Assembly: GCA_947591475.1 (NCBI GenBank)
Contig: CANQDE010000001.1
Location: forward strand, 124,001-188,000
DNA length: 64,000 nt
From: an uncultured Alistipes sp.
GTDB lineage: Bacteria; Bacteroidota; Bacteroidia; Bacteroidales; Rikenellaceae
Reading direction: 5' to 3'
Part shown: piece after piece, positions 36,720 through 44,499 of the stretch
Layout of the letters: every line of letters starts with the position of its first letter
How positions within the stretch are numbered: position 1 is the stretch's first letter
Notes under the pieces: generated by a model
Told to the model about the DNA's origin: nothing
Databases searched by the model: none
The model's input: the letters and a program-made list of their open reading frames with translations, nothing else
Made by a program: the position numbers and the translations under genes

Positions 36720-37694
36720 TCAGCGCGTAAATTGTTCGAAATAGCGTTTTTCGGCGGAGAAATCGATTTGCGGCAAGGCTGCGATTCGTTCCATGCAGCG
36801 CCGACAGAATGCGGCATGGGCTTCACCTTGCGGATGGCGGGGTCGGTGGCGTGCGGCTGCCACGATTGCTTCGACTTCGGGCAGCAGGCGTTGCGCTTCG
36901 TCGTCGAGGGCTGCGGCAACGAATTTTTCCCATACATATTCGATTGCCTGCGGGGCGGGATGAACGAGGTCGTCGGCATAGAACCGATAGTCGCGCAAAT
37001 CGTCCATGACGATTTCGTAGGCCGGAAAATAGTGTACGTTGGGGTGGCGTTCCGCCAGTTCGGCTGCAGCCATGCGCAGCACCGCTTTCGAAAGCGCATT
37101 GCCTTCCAGACCGTCGCCGAGGTGTCGCACGGGACTGACTGTCAGAATAATCTGCTTATCGCTGAGCGGCTTGTTTTCATCCGGTCGGGTGCGGAACAAT
37201 TCGTCGAATGCCGCGACGACCGCTTCGACCGACAGCCTGCGCCGGACGAACTCTGAAGCAGGTCGCCGATGGCAGTTGGCGACCGGTCGGCCCTGCCGTT
37301 CGTAGACCCAAGCCGTGCCGAATGTGAGCAGCACGAAATCGGCCTTTTCGAGGGCTGCGGCTCCGATTGCCCGCCCCGTGTTCATCCGTTTCAAGGCTTG
37401 TGCGGCATCGGCATCGGAGAACGACCCGTGAAAATCGTAGTGGAACCATCGTTCGCCGTCGTAGCGCAGCTCTTCGGGTCGGACGGGGTCGCCTTGCTTA
37501 TAGCTTCGCAGCGCTTCGACGATCGAAAGCGGATTGAAGAGGATGCCCGTGGGGTTGGTTTCGATGTCGAACTTCGCATCCGCCAGTTTTCCGGCGATGT
37601 GTTCGGCGAAGCACGAACCGACAGCCAGCAATCGGTGTCGATAGCCGATGCGTTCGTTGAGCGGGGCGATTTCGATTTCGGTTCGGAATTTCAT
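36720..37694 (-). CDS. GSCFA domain protein
   Basis: 324 residues from MKFRTEIEIAPL. The name-giving GSCFAE motif is near residue 26, followed by NPTGILFNPLSI. Later conserved blocks are FVLLTFGTAWVY, VSPVRHLGDGLEGNALSKAVL and a FYADDLVHP motif with a conserved His. The GSCFA family resembles SGNH/GDSL hydrolases, with Ser and Asp-x2-His candidates seen here, but its substrate is not established. No signal peptide. It is divergent from ispE across 33 bases. Confidence 0.92.
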   Translation of the reverse strand: MKFRTEIEIAPLNERIGYRHRLLAVGSCFAEHIAGKLADAKFDIETNPTGILFNPLSIVEALRSYKQGDPVRPEELRYDGERWFHYDFHGSFSDADAAQALKRMNTGRAIGAAALEKADFVLLTFGTAWVYERQGRPVANCHRRPASEFVRRRLSVEAVVAAFDELFRTRPDENKPLSDKQIILTVSPVRHLGDGLEGNALSKAVLRMAAAELAERHPNVHYFPAYEIVMDDLRDYRFYADDLVHPAPQAIEYVWEKFVAAALDDEAQRLLPEVEAIVAAARHRPRHPQGEAHAAFCRRCMERIAALPQIDFSAEKRYFEQFTR

Positions 37695-37698
37695 GCAG

Positions 37699-37723
37699 CA
37701 AAAATAAAAATTTCTTATTTTTG
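37699..37723. promoter_or_regulatory. Symmetrical divergent promoter element, GSCFA / ispE
   Basis: A perfect 9-bp inverted repeat: CAAAAATAA (37699-37707), seven bases, TTATTTTTG (37715-37723). Each arm is a TAnnTTTG-type -7 box (TATTTTTG) for one direction. The -7 boxes end 4 bases from each start codon (37694 minus, 37728 plus), so transcripts would begin at or next to the ATG and be leaderless. No -33 TTTG is visible, since the space falls inside the opposite gene. Confidence 0.6.
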
Positions 37724-37727
37724 TTCG

Positions 37728-38588
37728 ATGATTCTCGAAGCGAATTGTAAAATAAACCTCGGATTGGACATCCTGCGGCGGCGTCCGGACGGTTACCACG
37801 ATGTGGAAACCGTGATGTATCCCGTGCGGGGGCTTTTCGACGTAGTGGAGGTGAACCGTACAACCTCTTCGGGGGCCGAATTTCGGGCCGAAGGGTTAGC
37901 GGTCGATTGTAATCCGGCAGACAATCTCTGCTTGAAAGCCTTTCGAATGATGCAAGACCGCTATGGGGTGGATGGCGTGCGGATTCGTTTGGACAAACGG
38001 GTGCCGTTCGGTGCGGGTCTGGGCGGCGGTTCGTCGGATGCTACGGCGGTCATTCGGGCGGTCGATGCCTTGTTCGAACTGCATCTCGACGAAGCGGAGT
38101 TGATCAATTGTGCTGCGGCGTTGGGTAGCGATACGGCTTTCTTCGTGCGCAATACGCCTCAGTTGTGCACCGGTCGCGGGGAGGTGATGACCTCCTATCC
38201 GATCGATTTGTCCGGCATGACGCTCGTTATCATCAAACCTGACGAGGGGGTTTCGACCCGTGAGGCTTATGCGGGAATCGTCCCCTGTATCCCTGCGGTG
38301 CCGCTCTCCGAACGCTTGCGCCGACCGGTGTCCGAATGGCAGCAGTCGATTGAAAATGCTTTCGAGGCGTCGGTATTCGCGGCTCATCCGGCGATTCGGG
38401 CGGCTAAGGAACGGTTGCTTGCCGCCGGTGCGGTCTATGCCGCGATGTCGGGTTCCGGTTCGGCGGTCTTCGGCCTGTTCGATGGGCGAACTGCGGTCGG
38501 AACCGCAACGGCGGCTGATGCTTCTGGCCTGCTCCACGAAAAAGGCGAAAGCCTGCATCGACTTTCGCCCTACGTGTTCGCTTTGTGA
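37728..38588 (+). CDS. ispE: 4-diphosphocytidyl-2-C-methyl-D-erythritol kinase
   Basis: Fourth step of the MEP isoprenoid pathway. The ATG at 37728 gives 286 residues beginning MILEANCKINLGLDIL, the normal GHMP N-terminus. The ATP loop is PFGAGLGGGSSDATAVI (about 92-108). The C-terminal GHMP motif reads AAMSGSGSAVFGLF. Earlier in-frame sequence is antisense to the GSCFA gene and was excluded. It stands as a single gene between divergent and convergent minus-strand neighbours. Confidence 0.96.
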   Translation: MILEANCKINLGLDILRRRPDGYHDVETVMYPVRGLFDVVEVNRTTSSGAEFRAEGLAVDCNPADNLCLKAFRMMQDRYGVDGVRIRLDKRVPFGAGLGGGSSDATAVIRAVDALFELHLDEAELINCAAALGSDTAFFVRNTPQLCTGRGEVMTSYPIDLSGMTLVIIKPDEGVSTREAYAGIVPCIPAVPLSERLRRPVSEWQQSIENAFEASVFAAHPAIRAAKERLLAAGAVYAAMSGSGSAVFGLFDGRTAVGTATAADASGLLHEKGESLHRLSPYVFAL

Positions 38589-38686
38589 TTGGCGTAGCCC
38601 GTTGATCGTACTCCGTTCTCAGCTTCGTGCTGTCGATGGCATATGTGTTTCCCAATACCTCGTCCCGATTTTTTGCGAACGCACGA

Positions 38687-38719
38687 AAAAGCCGCCCGAA
38701 CGAAATTCGGACGGCTTTT
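38687..38719. terminator. Bidirectional terminator between ispE and the repeat-protein gene
   Basis: A near-perfect stem: AAAAGCCG-C-CCGAA pairs with TTCGG-A-CGGCTTTT around the loop CGAAA, with one internal mismatch. The A-rich 5' arm and T-rich 3' arm let it act on either strand. It lies between convergent genes ending at 38588 and 38739. Confidence 0.85.
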
Positions 38720-38738
38720 CTTGAATGGTTCGATAGAC

Positions 38739-39029
38739 CTACTTCTGCGAGTGTTGCGAATGGTCGTATTGACCGTTCTGCTCCGGCTGTTTCTGCTCGG
38801 AATCCTCTTTGCCGTAGGGCTTGTTCTGGTTCCAGCCTTCCTGCTTGTCGTGCGGCGTGTTTTGTTTCCAGTTGTCCTGCTTGTCGTAGGGCTTCTGGTC
38901 GTTCTGTTTCGTGTCGACGTTCGAGCCGGTGAATTTGTTGACGATTTCGTCCTTCTTCTCCTTGATGTCGTTTTTCAGCTCCTGGGCCTTGTCGTGAACC
39001 CGATCGTGCAAATTGTTGTTGTTGTCCAT
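38739..39029 (-). CDS. Small hydrophilic Asn/Gln/Lys-rich repeat protein
   Basis: 96 residues, highly charged, with no signal peptide or membrane segment. Residues 1-32 are a predicted helix (HDRVHDKAQELKNDIKEKKD) of the general CsbD/YtxH/LEA style. Residues 44-80 hold three imperfect copies of an 11-residue unit (KPYDKQDNWKQ; TPHDKQEGWNQ; KPYGKEDSEQK), then a Gln/His-rich tail. It looks intrinsically disordered. A stress- or desiccation-related role is only a guess from composition. No family could be assigned. Confidence 0.75.
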   Translation of the reverse strand: MDNNNNLHDRVHDKAQELKNDIKEKKDEIVNKFTGSNVDTKQNDQKPYDKQDNWKQNTPHDKQEGWNQNKPYGKEDSEQKQPEQNGQYDHSQHSQK

Positions 39030-39046
39030 AGATCGAAAATTTTTTA

Positions 39047-39090
39047 TGGTTGTTCCGTACACCCTGCAAAATGCGTACAAAGTTGTACGG
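39047..39090. promoter_or_regulatory. Candidate operator: repeated CGTACA half-sites
   Basis: A perfect inverted repeat CGTACAA-AG-TTGTACG at 39074-39089 and a further CCGTACA half-site at about 39054-39060. They sit 25-60 bases upstream of the hydrophilic repeat-protein gene. The arrangement looks like a dimeric regulator site, but no regulator is assigned and the promoter itself is not clear. Confidence 0.35.
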
Positions 39091-39142
39091 AAAAAGGGTC
39101 GATTGCGATGCTTCGGCAATAACCGAATGAATGGCAGCGCGT

Positions 39143-39607
39143 TCAGTTCGCGGCCCAGACGTAGGCGTTCAGATAGGTTGCGAAGAGAATCCAGCACAGA
39201 TAGGGCACGAAGAGCCACGCTGCGGCGCGGCGTACCCGTGCGCTGAAGATGATGTAGAGGATGACTGCTGCATCGAGCGCAACGAGGTCGATGAGTGCGA
39301 GGAACGGATTGCGGAGCGTGAAAAAGAGAATGCTCCACAGAAAATTGAGCGCCAATTGGATGTACCATATCAGCATGACCGTGTGGCGGCTTTTCAGACA
39401 GGTCGAGAGCACCAGACCCGCCGATACGCCGATGCAGGCGTAGAGGAGGCTCCATGCAATGGGAAAGACGACGGCCGGAGGCGTAAGCGCCGGTTTAGTC
39501 AGATAAGGGTACCAATCCCGCAGGGCATCGGTTTGCAGCAGGGAGGCGACCCCGCCCAGTGCGAAACAGAGCAGGAGTGGTAACAGATAGTAATGTACTT
39601 TTTTCAT
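39143..39607 (-). CDS. tspO: TspO/MBR family tryptophan-rich sensory protein
   Basis: A 154-residue integral membrane protein with five hydrophobic segments. Family signatures are WYPYLTKPALTPPAVVFPIAWSLLY split across the first loop, LNFLWSILFF in the middle and PYLCWILFATYLNAYVWAAN at the end. TspO proteins bind porphyrins and related ligands and modulate stress responses in bacteria (family knowledge). It is 11 bases after a small membrane-protein gene. Confidence 0.93.
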   Translation of the reverse strand: MKKVHYYLLPLLLCFALGGVASLLQTDALRDWYPYLTKPALTPPAVVFPIAWSLLYACIGVSAGLVLSTCLKSRHTVMLIWYIQLALNFLWSILFFTLRNPFLALIDLVALDAAVILYIIFSARVRRAAAWLFVPYLCWILFATYLNAYVWAAN

Positions 39608-39618
39608 GTCGTGATGTG

Positions 39619-39867
39619 TTATTTATCGGATTCGACTTTCGATAGTTTTCGCCGCGAGCGTCGTTCTTCAGCCGCCGTGAGCAGCAGCGGGGCGACCCAT
39701 TGGGCGATCATCAGGGCGCGGCTCCGTTTGCCGCACAGCATCATGCCGACGGCGGTGGTCAGCGCCCCCAGTCCGGTGATGAGGTAAAGGAACGAGGCGG
39801 TAGGATGTTCGGCCGTCCGTTCTTTGACGGGAACGATCGGCTTATTGCGTTTTTTTCTGAACTTCAT
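39619..39867 (-). CDS. Small membrane protein, unknown function
   Basis: 82 residues from MKFRKKRNKPIVPVK; a Met seven residues earlier is an alternative start. Very basic N-terminus, two hydrophobic segments (SFLYLITGLGALTTAVGMML and ALMIAQWVAPLLLTA), and a basic tail (EERRSRRKLSKVESDK). Topology suggests a two-span inner-membrane protein with cytoplasmic ends. Probably cotranscribed with tspO (11-base gap). No family recognised. Confidence 0.7.
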   Translation of the reverse strand: MKFRKKRNKPIVPVKERTAEHPTASFLYLITGLGALTTAVGMMLCGKRSRALMIAQWVAPLLLTAAEERRSRRKLSKVESDK

Positions 39868-39981
39868 GGTCGGATAAGGAATGTGCAATGCCTCCGACGG
39901 GGCAAAAAATATGCCGTTGCCGCGGGACTTGTGGAATGTTTTTTGCGGAGGGCTGCATACGTCATAAACAAATGTTACGTT

Positions 39982-40416
39982 ATGAAAAAATTTTTGATGC
40001 TTTTCGTTTGTGCGGCAACCGCAATTTCCGTAAGTGCCGCTCCGCAGAAGGTCGGTTTCGACAAACTGCCCGATTCGTCGCAGGAGTTCATCCAGAAGAA
40101 CTTCCCGCGTGAAAAGGTGAAATCGGTGGAGATGGATCGCGAGGCTTCGTGGGACAAGTACACCGTCTATTTCAACAGCGGTACGCAGGTCTCCTTCGAG
40201 GGAGGCAGCGGCGATTGCTCCGAGATAATCATGAAGGGCGGATCCGTTCCGGCTTCCGCCATGTCGCCGCGTTTGCGCAGCTATGTGGCTTCGCAGTATC
40301 CGCGTTCGCAGGTAACGATCTACCAGACCACGGCCGACGGTTATCGGCTGGGTCTGTCGGACAAGACGTTCCTCGATTTCGACAAGAACGGAAATTTCGT
40401 AAAAGCTACGAAGTAA
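39982..40416 (+). CDS. PepSY-like (DUF2874) exported protein
   Basis: 144 residues. Signal peptide MKKFLMLFVCAATAISVSA, cleaved before APQK, then two PepSY-like repeats. The first contains LPDSSQEFIQKNFPREKVKSV and the second SPRLRSYVASQYPRSQVTIY. The protein ends DKTFLDFDKNGNFVKATK. Such small periplasmic proteins are common in Bacteroidales and are thought to act as inhibitors or ligand-binding proteins, without firm evidence. It is a single gene with a terminator just downstream. Confidence 0.88.
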   Translation: MKKFLMLFVCAATAISVSAAPQKVGFDKLPDSSQEFIQKNFPREKVKSVEMDREASWDKYTVYFNSGTQVSFEGGSGDCSEIIMKGGSVPASAMSPRLRSYVASQYPRSQVTIYQTTADGYRLGLSDKTFLDFDKNGNFVKATK

Positions 40417-40469
40417 TTTCCTTACGTCTTGTCGGCGGATTTTCGCTCGGCGCGACGTATCTCGGTTCG

Positions 40470-40505
40470 GGTCTGCTCGGTATGGTATCGGGCAGGCCTT
40501 TTTTT
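40470..40505 (+). terminator. Terminator after the PepSY-like gene
   Basis: Stem GGTCTGC (40470-40476) with GCAGGCC (40492-40498), one G-U pair, 15-base loop, then seven T (40499-40505). About 55 bases after the stop codon. Confidence 0.7.
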
Positions 40506-40514
40506 ATTAAGGCA

Positions 40515-40800
40515 TTCTTCGCTGCTGCTCCCTCCGAAAATGATGCAATCCGTGCCGATTAATAATAAAGCGGGACGAAGACTGCGGAGGGCGCCGATAG
40601 GCGGGCCTCCGCGGGCGGAGGCTTCGGCCCGCGCGGCCCAATGGGCCGCATCATTTTTACAAAGCGGTCGGCAGCGAAGAAAGCGTTCGCAAGCACCAAA
40701 AACATTCCATCGCATCGGGAACCGCTTCTAAAAGCGGCGCAGCCTACGGGCGGCGGAGGCCCGCCTATCGGCGCCCTCCGCAGTCTTCGTCCCGCCGCCG
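40515..40800. repeat. Family B intergenic repeat cluster (B3) with perfect 43-bp inverted repeat
   Basis: A minus-oriented fragment (40515-40565) matches the start of cluster B2 (ATTAATCGGCACGGAT on the minus strand). A plus-oriented core follows (about 40672-40740: GGCAGCGAAGAAAGCGTT ... GGGAACC, stem CCGCTTCTAAAAGCGG). The flanks 40570-40612 and 40753-40795 are perfect 43-bp reverse complements, 140 bp apart. The rest of the gap to 40967 holds no recognised feature; no cobalamin riboswitch box was found before the receptor gene. Confidence 0.8.
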
Positions 40801-40967
40801 CCAACTTGATTCGGTGTGGAATGGTATATAGTTACCTTTATTAATAGGTGCCGTGCTTTTTGCTGTCGTGGCTGGATGCGGGCTTCTGGCATGTTTTTTG
40901 TCGGCAGGGCCGGTTCGGGCGAAGGCCCTTTGCAAACGGAAACAAACCTGAAAAATTCTTTTTCGAA

Positions 40968-42857
40968 ATGAAAATCAGTCGGATCAGTTGGGCGGTCATG
41001 GCCGCCTCGGTCATGTCATGGCCTGTACGGGCCGAAAAAACGGATTCCCTGCGGAGCGAAAAGGTGCATTCGATCGACGAAGTGGTCGTTACGGGCAGTC
41101 GCGAAGCGACCGATCTGCGCAAATTGCCCGTGAGCGTGTCGGTTGTCGGGCGCAAGCGGTTGGACGAGGCGCATCGTGCTTCGCTGCTGCCGACTTTGAC
41201 CGAGCGGGTGCCCGGTCTGTTCATCACCAGCCGCGGCATCATGGGTTACGGGGTCTCCACCGGTGCGGCCGGCGGTATGACCCTGCGCGGCGTGGGCAAC
41301 GCCCCGACGACCGGATTGTTAGTCTTGATCGACGGTCATCCGCAGTACATGGGGTTGATGGGCCATCCGATTGCCGATGCCTATCGGTCGAATCTGGCCG
41401 AACGGGTCGAGGTCGTGCGGGGGCCGGCGTCGATGATTTACGGCTCGAATGCGATGGGCGGCGTCGTGAACATCGTTACGCGCAAGATGCGCGAGGAGGG
41501 GGTGAAAACCGACTTGCAGGCGGGTTACGGTTCTTATAACACCTTGCAGACCGAATTGACCAACCGCATCCGTGCCGGGCGTTTCACCAGCGTGGTGAGC
41601 GGCTCCTACGACCGTTCGGACGGCCACCGCAAGGATATGGGGTTCGAGCAGTACGGCGGCAGCGTGCGGTTGGGTTACGAACTTTCGAAAGCGTGGAGCG
41701 TGGCGGCCGATGTGCAGCTCACCCATTTCAATGCCCAGAACCCGGGAACGGTCTCGGCGCCCTTGCTGGACAATATCTCGCATATCACGCGGGGGGCTGC
41801 TTCGGTAACGTTGGACAATCGTTACGAACGCTCTTCCGGTTCGTTGAGCTTCTTCTATAATTGGGGTCTGCACAAGATCAACGACGGTTATTCGGCCGGA
41901 GAGCAGCCGCTCGATTACCGCTTCCGGTCGCGCGACCGGATGCTGGGTGTCTCGTGGTTTCAGAATCGTTCGTTTTTTCGCGGCAACCGCACGACGTTCG
42001 GGCTCGATTACCGGCATTTCGGCGGCAAGGCGTGGAATCGTTATCTGAATGGCAATCCCGATAAGGTTTCGGCCGACAAGACGATGGACGAGGTGGCCGC
42101 TTACGTCGATTTCCGTCAGAATCTGACTTCATGGTTCACGCTCGACGCGGGTGTTCGCGTGGATCATCATTCGCATGCCGGTACGGAGTGGGTGCCGCAG
42201 GCGGGCGTTTCGTTCCAGTTGCCGGCGGACGCACAGATCAAGTTGTCGGCCAGCAAGGGATTCCGCTTCCCGACCATCCGCGAGATGTACATGTTCCCGC
42301 CGCAGAATCCCGATTTGCGGCCCGAACGGTTGTGGAATTACGAAATATCCTTCGCGCAACGCCTTTTCGACGGCAAATTCTCCTATGGCGCGAACCTGTT
42401 CTACATCGACGGCGAAAATCTGATTCAGACGGTGCGCGTCGACGGCCGGCCGTTGAATGTCAATACGGGCCGCATCGAAAATACGGGTCTCGAATTGCAG
42501 GTCGCCTGGCGTGTTTCGTCGGCGTGGTCGGTCGAGGCCAATTACAGTTACCTGCACATGGAGTATCCCGTCTTGGCGGCACCGCGCAACAAACTGTTCG
42601 TCGGCGCCGATTTCGTCAAGGGACGATGGAGCGTATCGACGGGCGTGCAGTACGTCAAGGGATTGTACACTTCGTTGAAACCGACGACCGAGGAGGAAGC
42701 GTTCGTGTTGTGGAACGTCTCGGGACGGGTGCAGGTGGCCCGTCGATGGGCTGTTTTCGTGCGCGGCGAGAACCTGTTGGCGCAACGCTATGAAATCAAC
42801 GCCGGATTCCCCATGCCGAAAGCGACCTTCTTGGGAGGAATCGAACTTAATTTGTAA
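40968..42857 (+). CDS. TonB-dependent outer-membrane receptor
   Basis: 629 residues from MKISRISWAVMAASVMSWPVRAEK, a signal peptide; sequence upstream in frame is not part of the protein. Right after the signal, HSIDEVVVTGSREATD is the TonB-box region. The plug domain includes LIDGHPQYMGLMGHPIADAY, VEVVRGPASMIYGSNAMGGVVNI is the plug/barrel junction, and a 22-strand barrel follows. There is no N-terminal carboxypeptidase-like extension and no SusD partner, so it resembles BtuB/siderophore-type receptors rather than a polysaccharide-uptake SusC. The next gene starts 2 bases later and is probably its periplasmic partner. Confidence 0.93.
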   Translation: MKISRISWAVMAASVMSWPVRAEKTDSLRSEKVHSIDEVVVTGSREATDLRKLPVSVSVVGRKRLDEAHRASLLPTLTERVPGLFITSRGIMGYGVSTGAAGGMTLRGVGNAPTTGLLVLIDGHPQYMGLMGHPIADAYRSNLAERVEVVRGPASMIYGSNAMGGVVNIVTRKMREEGVKTDLQAGYGSYNTLQTELTNRIRAGRFTSVVSGSYDRSDGHRKDMGFEQYGGSVRLGYELSKAWSVAADVQLTHFNAQNPGTVSAPLLDNISHITRGAASVTLDNRYERSSGSLSFFYNWGLHKINDGYSAGEQPLDYRFRSRDRMLGVSWFQNRSFFRGNRTTFGLDYRHFGGKAWNRYLNGNPDKVSADKTMDEVAAYVDFRQNLTSWFTLDAGVRVDHHSHAGTEWVPQAGVSFQLPADAQIKLSASKGFRFPTIREMYMFPPQNPDLRPERLWNYEISFAQRLFDGKFSYGANLFYIDGENLIQTVRVDGRPLNVNTGRIENTGLELQVAWRVSSAWSVEANYSYLHMEYPVLAAPRNKLFVGADFVKGRWSVSTGVQYVKGLYTSLKPTTEEEAFVLWNVSGRVQVARRWAVFVRGENLLAQRYEINAGFPMPKATFLGGIELNL

Positions 42858-42859
42858 CG

Positions 42860-44332
42860 ATGAAGGTCTTTTTGCGTTGTTGCTGGCTGCTGCTGGCCTT
42901 GTGCGCATTGCCTGCGTCGGCGCACTCAGGAAAGGCACGCTTCCACGTCGTCATCGACACCGACGGTGCGGCGGACGATTTGCGGACGCTGTGCCTGCTG
43001 TTGGGCAATCGCGAGGTCGAGGTGCTGGCCGTCGTCTCTTCCGACGGGGCTTTGGCTCCGGATGCAACGGCCCGGCGGGTGGCGGCTCTTTTGCACGGCT
43101 TCTACCACGAGGGGATTCCGGTCGGGGTCGGACGTCCGACCTGTCGGCAAGCACCCGCTTGGCGCTCCCATTCATCGGAGGTCGATTGGGGCGATACGAC
43201 GCTCGTCCGCACTTCGTTCCCTAATGCGGTCAACCTGTTGCAAAATACTTTCGACAGCGAGCCGGAACGAATCATCGTCGTGGCGCTCGGGGCGCTGACC
43301 AACTGGAGCGACCTGTTGCAGACCTATCCCCGGCTCGCCGATCGGATCGAACGCATCGTCTGGTACGACGACCGCGCGGGACAGACCGAGGGGGCCAACG
43401 GTCGGGCCGACCGAGCCGCAGCCCGATGGATTTTGACGTGCGGGGTGCCTGTGGAGATCATTTCGGCCAATCCCGATTGCCCGTTGCCGCTCGACGGGGC
43501 GTTGCTCGATACGATTGCAGCCGTTGCCGCCGAAGGGAATCCGTATGCCCGCAAAATCGTCGATACGCACCGCACCGCGCCGCTCGATGCGCTATGTCGG
43601 TCGCATCATCTGGCGGCTTGGGACGATCTGGTCGCCGTGCGCCTTTTCGCACCGGAGTTGTTCATTGTCCGGTCGCTCGCTCCTTCTGTGCAGGGTTGCA
43701 CCTTGCCCGATGCGGCAGCTGTCGCACAGACTGAAGGTGTGATCGCTTCGGTCTTGCGCGGAAAGCCCGATGCCGAAAGTCGGGTATTCTACGGCTTTCC
43801 GTCGGACAAGTCGCTTTATGCGGAGGATGTCGCACCGATGGTTGACGCAGCCTTGTTGCGCCACGGGTCCAGCGAATGGCGGGCCGCCGTGCTGACCAAC
43901 GAACTGCATGGTCATTTGGGTATCTATGCGACGATCGGGGTGAAGATGGGGCTTCGCGCCCGCGAGTATTTCGCAGTCGGAGTGGATGACATCGCCGTAA
44001 CGACTTTTGCGGGAAGCCGTCCGCCGGTGAGCTGCATGAACGATGGATTGCAGGTCGGTACGGGCGGCACGGTGGGGCATGGCCTGCTGACTGTGGCGGC
44101 GGTCGATGTGCCGCGTCCCGAAGCGGTGTTCCGGTTTAAGAATCGGGCGATTCGCTTGAAGCTCAAGCCCGAATATGCGGCCCGCATTCGTGGGGACGTG
44201 CAGCGCGGCGTGGCGCTTTACGGCCCCGACAGCGAAGCCTATTGGCAGTATATCCGTCGGTTGGCTTTGCGGTATTGGTCGGAGTTCGACCGCCATGCGA
44301 TTTTCGATTTGACGGTCGAAAATCCGGCTTGA
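42860..44332 (+). CDS. Exported nucleoside-hydrolase-like / FmdE fusion protein
   Basis: 490 residues with a signal peptide (cleavage about CALPASA/HS). Residues about 28-300 resemble inosine-uridine nucleoside hydrolases: the calcium-site motif VVIDTDGAADDLRTL, and LGALTNWSDLL in the expected place. Residues about 330-480 resemble FmdE (formylmethanofuran dehydrogenase subunit E family): NELHGHLGIYATIGVKMGLR, then SCMNDGLQVGTGGTVGHG. Two family Cys positions (HGHLCPG, TGCTxGKG) are Gly here, while the Cys of SCMNDG remains. Two-base spacing ties it to the TonB receptor. Substrate unknown; a nucleoside- or metal-linked ligand is a guess. Confidence 0.8.
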   Translation: MKVFLRCCWLLLALCALPASAHSGKARFHVVIDTDGAADDLRTLCLLLGNREVEVLAVVSSDGALAPDATARRVAALLHGFYHEGIPVGVGRPTCRQAPAWRSHSSEVDWGDTTLVRTSFPNAVNLLQNTFDSEPERIIVVALGALTNWSDLLQTYPRLADRIERIVWYDDRAGQTEGANGRADRAAARWILTCGVPVEIISANPDCPLPLDGALLDTIAAVAAEGNPYARKIVDTHRTAPLDALCRSHHLAAWDDLVAVRLFAPELFIVRSLAPSVQGCTLPDAAAVAQTEGVIASVLRGKPDAESRVFYGFPSDKSLYAEDVAPMVDAALLRHGSSEWRAAVLTNELHGHLGIYATIGVKMGLRAREYFAVGVDDIAVTTFAGSRPPVSCMNDGLQVGTGGTVGHGLLTVAAVDVPRPEAVFRFKNRAIRLKLKPEYAARIRGDVQRGVALYGPDSEAYWQYIRRLALRYWSEFDRHAIFDLTVENPA

Positions 44333-44345
44333 CGCCGATGGCCGT

Positions 44346-44462
44346 AAAACTTGATTTGTTTCTACTTCCCGATCGAAGCCCCCGCCAAGGTGGGGGCGGG
44401 GGTGGGTCAAAACTGAATACGCGGCCTAAGGCCGCGAGTACCGCCGGTCGGATGCGAAAATC
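44346..44462 (+). repeat. Family A intergenic repeat, copy 6
   Basis: First hairpin CCCCCGCC-AA-GGTGGGGG at about 44379-44396, with one G-to-T change that leaves a T opposite C. Shortened linker CGGGGGTGGGTCAAAACTG, second stem GCGGCC-TAA-GGCCGC at about 44421-44435, then GCGAGTACCGCCGGTCGGAT. Lies between convergent genes (ends 44332 and 44500). Confidence 0.85.
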
Positions 44463-44499
44463 CGGGTCGAAAAACGCTGGTGTATTAAAGAATGAGGCG

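Noticed and set aside
2117..40800. Family A or B repeats as a CRISPR array or integron attC sites
   Set aside because: Copies are dispersed, not regularly spaced, and there are no cas or integrase genes. The hairpins lack the attC core sites.
40800..40967. Cobalamin or TPP riboswitch before the TonB receptor
   Set aside because: GGTGCCGTGC near 40847 looked suggestive, but the B12 box (GCCACTG type), the CTGAGA and other core elements were not found.
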